Shown: one piece after another, positions 40,626 through 43,054 of the stretch
Layout: the number at the start of each line of letters is the position of its first letter
Position numbering within the stretch: position 1 is the first letter of the stretch
Translations under genes and position numbers: made by a program
The notes under the pieces: model-generated
Seen by the model: only the letters and a program-made list of their open reading frames with translations
Told to the model about the DNA's origin: nothing
Database searches by the model: none
Assembly: GCA_017527825.1 (NCBI GenBank)
Contig: JAFXPO010000043.1
Coordinates: forward strand, 1-43,054
Length of the DNA stretch: 43,054 nt
DNA from: Oscillospiraceae bacterium
GTDB taxonomy: Bacteria; Bacillota; Clostridia; Oscillospirales; Oscillospiraceae
Reading direction: 5' to 3'

Positions 40626-40654
40626 AATAAACCGCCGGTTCCCGCGCCCGGGAA

Positions 40655-40690
40655 CAAAAAAACACCGCCTTTCGGCGGTGTTTTTTGTTT
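40655..40690. terminator. terminator after rpsT, bidirectional
   Basis: AAAACACCGCC, loop TTTC, GGCGGTGTTTT, with A and T runs on both sides. It ends rpsT on the minus strand. A further 7-bp stem (GTTCCCG 40638-40644 with CGGGAAC 40649-40655) sits beside it. Confidence 0.9.
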
Positions 40691-40696
40691 TGCCAA

Positions 40697-40960
40697 TCAG
40701 TTCAGACCGTTGAGCTTCAGCGTCAGCGCGCTCTTCTTGTGCGCGGCGTTGTTCTTATGCAGAATGCCCTTTGCCACAGCCTTGTCCACGGACTTGACCG
40801 CGACCTTGTAAGCGCCCTCGGCCTCGGTGCGATTGCCCTCCGCGACAGCAGCGTCAAACTTCTTCAGCGTGGTCTTGAGAGCGCTGCGCTCCGCCTTGTT
40901 ACGGGCGTTGCGAACGTCGGAAAGCTGCACACGCTTCTTGGCAGACTTGATATTCGGCAA
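40697..40960 (-). CDS. rpsT: 30S ribosomal protein S20
   Basis: An 87-residue basic helical protein starting PNIKSAKKRVQLSDVRNARN after the initiator and ending KSALTLKLNGLN, as in S20, which binds 16S rRNA early in assembly. The start is a TTG at 40960: it stands 8 bases after a strong GGAGGAGG element and gives the normal family N-terminus. TTG starts are known for some rpsT genes and link to autoregulation. A small stem (ACGATG with CATCGT, 40987-41004) lies in the leader. The gene is divergent from gpr, a frequent arrangement in Clostridia. Confidence 0.96.
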   Translation of the reverse strand: MPNIKSAKKRVQLSDVRNARNKAERSALKTTLKKFDAAVAEGNRTEAEGAYKVAVKSVDKAVAKGILHKNNAAHKKSALTLKLNGLN

Positions 40961-41014
40961 ACCAAACACCTCCTCCGAATTCGTTCTACGATGATTTACC
41001 ATCGTGCAGTTAGG

Positions 41015-41043
41015 TATTTTAGCAAAGAACGCGCCAAATTGCA
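41015..41043 (-). promoter_or_regulatory. rpsT promoter
   Basis: On the minus strand, TTGCAA (41043-41038) and TAAAAT (41020-41015) are 17 bp apart, giving a leader of about 50 nt. Confidence 0.75.
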
Positions 41044-41075
41044 AGCATTTTTTTCGGTTTTTGCTCGCTTTTTTT

Positions 41076-41103
41076 GAATCAAACAAGACATGGCGGCAAT
41101 ACT
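41076..41103 (+). promoter_or_regulatory. sigma-F-like sporulation promoter of gpr
   Basis: GGCAATACT (41095-41103) fits the sigma-F -10 pattern GGnnAnAnT exactly. GAATC (41076-41080), 14 bp upstream, is close to the -35 pattern GwATA. The start would be about 35 bases before the ATG. gpr in Bacillus is made in the forespore under sigma F and sigma G, so the match fits. Confidence 0.55.
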
Positions 41104-41144
41104 AACCCTGAGATACAAGATTTTGTGGAAGAAGGTCGAAAAAA

Positions 41145-42011
41145 ATGCGGCAAAGACGCACGGATCTGGCGCTGGAGGCGCACGAATTATGGGCGGATCA
41201 CTCCGGCGTGACGGCGCGGGAGCGCGACGCCTTCGGCTACGGCGTGAGCGTGGTGGAGGTCGACACGCCGGCGGCGGCGCGGTCGCTGGGCAAGCCCATG
41301 GGCGCCTACGTCACGCTGGACCTGCGCCCCTACTGGCAGCACGCCGAGGACGCGCTGGAACGCGCGGCGACGGCGGTGGGCGCGGAGCTGCGCGCGCTGC
41401 TGCCAGAGGTAAAGACGGCGCTGGTGGTGGGGCTGGGCAACAACGCCATGACCCCCGACGCCATCGGCCCGCAGGTGGCGGAGCATGTGCTGGTGACGCG
41501 GCACCTGATGCGCGACGACGCCTTCGCCGCCCTCACGGCGGTGAGCGTACTCGTGCCGGGGGTGCTGGGGCGCACGGGCATGGAGGCGGCGGAGACCATC
41601 CGCGGCGCGGTACGCACAGTGCGGCCGGACGCGCTCATCGCCGTGGACGCGCTCGCGTCGCGGTCGCTCGACCGGGTGTGTACCACGGTGCAGCTCACCG
41701 ACACGGGCATCGTGCCCGGCTCCGGGGTCGGCAACCGCCGCCGCGCGCTCAACCGCGCGACGCTGGGCATTCCGGTCATCGCGGTGGGCGTCCCCACGGT
41801 GGTGGACGTCGCCACGCTGGCGCTGGACATTCTGGAGGAAGCGGGCGCGGCGGACCTCGACCCCGCGGCGCTGCGGGGGCACGACGGCGTCATGGTCACG
41901 CCGCGGGACATCGACGCGCAGATTCGCGAGCTGAGCCGCGTGGTGGGCTACGGCATCGATCTCGCGCTCCAGCCGCTTTCTTACGCGGAGCTGTGCGCGC
42001 TGATGGGGTAG
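41145..42011 (+). CDS. gpr: spore protease GPR
   Basis: A 288-residue germination protease that degrades small acid-soluble spore proteins after spore germination. The N-terminal RTDLALEAHEL resembles the SASP-like self-cleavage site of the zymogen. Further family segments are VSVVEVDTPAAARSLGKPMG, VVGLGNNAMTPDAIGPQV and LTDTGIVPGSGVGNRR. At 288 residues it is shorter than the Bacillus enzyme (about 370). It marks the organism as an endospore former or a recent descendant. GAAGG lies about 9 bases before the ATG. Confidence 0.93.
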   Translation: MRQRRTDLALEAHELWADHSGVTARERDAFGYGVSVVEVDTPAAARSLGKPMGAYVTLDLRPYWQHAEDALERAATAVGAELRALLPEVKTALVVGLGNNAMTPDAIGPQVAEHVLVTRHLMRDDAFAALTAVSVLVPGVLGRTGMEAAETIRGAVRTVRPDALIAVDALASRSLDRVCTTVQLTDTGIVPGSGVGNRRRALNRATLGIPVIAVGVPTVVDVATLALDILEEAGAADLDPAALRGHDGVMVTPRDIDAQIRELSRVVGYGIDLALQPLSYAELCALMG

Positions 42012-42015
42012 GGGA

Positions 42016-42044
42016 TTGTCAAGTCTTGCCGAATATGGTAGAAT
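42016..42044 (+). promoter_or_regulatory. nadE promoter
   Basis: TTGTCA (42016-42021) and TAGAAT (42039-42044) are 17 bp apart, directly after the gpr stop. The leader holds a 9-bp stem, GCAAGAGGG (42053-42061) with CCCTCTTGC (42073-42081). Confidence 0.75.
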
Positions 42045-42138
42045 ACAGTCGGGCAAGAGGGAACCAGGCTGCCCCTCTTGCTCCCTGTTATATTGGATTT
42101 CCGGTCGCTGTCAAGCGGAAATATGGAGGAGGGTACAC

Positions 42139-42909
42139 ATGGATTTCAACGCCAGAGAACAACTGCCGGGCCTGCTCGACTGGATGCGCGCGCAGAGGAA
42201 GGCATGCTATGGCAAAACCGCGGTCGTCGGCATCTCCGGCGGCAAGGATTCCAGCGTCATCGCGGCGCTGTGCTGCGAGGCTTACGGCAAGGAGAACGTC
42301 GTGGGCGTATTGATGCCCGACGGCGTGCAGCCGGACATTGACTACTCCAACGGTCTGGTGGAGTTTCTGGGCATCCGCAACTACACGGTCAACATCCACG
42401 CCGCCGTGCGTGGTGTGCTGGACGAGATGGAGCGGCTGGGGCTGCCGCCCACACGCCAGACCACGGTCAACCTGCCCAGCCGCATCCGCATGTCCACGCT
42501 CTACGCCATCGCCCAGAGCGTCGAGGGCGGCATCGTGATCAACACGTCCAACCTCTCCGAGGACTGGGTGGGCTACTGCACCGTCTATGGCGACAGCGCG
42601 GGCGCGTTCTCGCCCATCGGCATGTACACCACCGAGGAGGTCATCGCCATCGGCGCGGAGCTGGGATTGCCGGAGCGGTTCCTCATCAAGCCGCCCTCCG
42701 ACGGACTGACCGGCCTCACCGACGAGGACAACCTCGGCTTCACCTATCACGCGGTGAACGAGTACATCCGCCGCGGCGTCGCGGACCCGGCGGTCCGCGA
42801 GCAGATCGACGCGAAGCACCGCGCCAGCCGGTTCAAGTTCCGCACGCTGCCGGTGTACCACAACGGTCTGCCCATGGCGATCGCGGACGAGACGGATTAT
42901 TACAAATAA
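42139..42909 (+). CDS. nadE: NAD synthase, ammonia-dependent type
   Basis: A 256-residue N-type ATP pyrophosphatase. The PP-loop is SGGKDSS (33-39), and later segments include NLPSRIRMSTLYAIAQ, TSNLSEDWVGYCTVYGDSAG and KPPSDGLTGLTDEDNLGFTY, the NadE substrate and ammonia site. It makes NAD from nicotinic acid adenine dinucleotide. No glutaminase domain is attached, so it uses ammonia or a separate donor. The ATG at 42139 follows GGAGGAGGG; the longer frame has its start inside the promoter. Confidence 0.93.
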   Translation: MDFNAREQLPGLLDWMRAQRKACYGKTAVVGISGGKDSSVIAALCCEAYGKENVVGVLMPDGVQPDIDYSNGLVEFLGIRNYTVNIHAAVRGVLDEMERLGLPPTRQTTVNLPSRIRMSTLYAIAQSVEGGIVINTSNLSEDWVGYCTVYGDSAGAFSPIGMYTTEEVIAIGAELGLPERFLIKPPSDGLTGLTDEDNLGFTYHAVNEYIRRGVADPAVREQIDAKHRASRFKFRTLPVYHNGLPMAIADETDYYK

Positions 42910-42949
42910 GGGTACCTCTAAAAACCCCTGCCCGCCGTCACAGCGGCTC

Positions 42950-43029
42950 TTTTGCCGCATATCTTCGTTGCGAAAACCTTGAAATACACAAAGTATTCCT
43001 GCGATTTTCGCCCTCGATCTGCGGCAAAA
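42950..43029. repeat. nested inverted repeat, probable dispersed element
   Basis: Three nested pairs share one axis: TTTTGCCGCA (42950-42959) with TGCGGCAAAA (43020-43029), GCGAAAA (42970-42976) with TTTTCGC (43005-43011), and AATAC (42983-42987) with GTATT (42993-42997). The result is an 80-base interrupted hairpin downstream of nadE. It does not resemble a plain terminator and may be one unit of a genome repeat. The window ends 25 bases later without another gene. Confidence 0.75.
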
Positions 43030-43054
43030 TTTCTCGCTGCGCCAGCAGACCTGG

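Noticed and set aside
1..43054. CRISPR arrays, rRNA genes and transposase genes.
   Set aside because: No regularly spaced direct repeats, no rRNA sequence and no transposase motifs were seen in any frame.

Overview
The window comes from a GC-rich, endospore-forming rod of the Clostridia, most likely the Oscillospiraceae or a close gut relative. The grounds are a spore protease gene (gpr) with a sigma-F-like promoter beside rpsT, an AbrB-type regulator, DnaD/DnaI-type primosome genes, ZapA, MreC/MreD/PBP2, a lysine riboswitch, consensus sigma-A promoters with AGGAGG ribosome binding sites, and housekeeping genes ending codons mainly in G or C. The parA-parB operon, two perfect parS sites, rsmG and a second ParB/Noc-like gene suggest a region not far from the replication origin.

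Layout. 1-2204 is an AT-richer accessory island: an AbrB-family regulator and a glycosyltransferase between two copies of a 13-bp sequence that reads Glu-Trp-Glu-stop, the 3' end of guaA, a known integration hotspot. 2215-9541 holds a zinc-type macrodomain protein, pyruvate kinase with a small GH13 amylase, a ParB/Noc paralogue, and a VanW protein coupled to a small lipoprotein. 9569-12300 holds an Rrf2 regulator with its probable SnoaL-type target, tRNA-Gly(CCC) and a D-Ala-D-Ala carboxypeptidase. 12389-14314 is a lysine riboswitch with an NhaC-type transporter.

34339 down to 14505 is a long minus-strand run: zapA, U32 protease/hydroxylase, maf, mreC, mreD, PBP2, GH13, parA, parB, a coiled-coil membrane protein, serS, an acyltransferase, mscL, rsmG, a MinD-like ATPase, a methylglyoxal-synthase-like protein, aspS, a GH3 lipoprotein and an alanyl-tRNA editing protein. 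34449-38296 carries dnaD, a dnaC/dnaI-type loader and an LtaS-like membrane sulfatase on the plus strand. 38365-42909 holds glyQS, a small AT-rich cassette inside 105-bp inverted repeats, rpsT, gpr and nadE. The window ends in a nested hairpin repeat.

How the parts fit. Most genes are core cell-cycle, envelope and translation functions. The unusual parts are: (i) the tandem att array with its regulator-glycosyltransferase cargo and TGATARC arm sites at a conserved distance from the core; (ii) the inverted-repeat cassette with a 28-bp perfect palindrome between a Cro-like regulator and a 52-residue protein, in a repeat family whose copies differ by compensatory stem changes; (iii) a shared operator at the Rrf2 and SnoaL promoters; (iv) a methylglyoxal-synthase-like protein that seems to lack a conserved catalytic segment. 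All calls are from reading the sequence; no database search was run.
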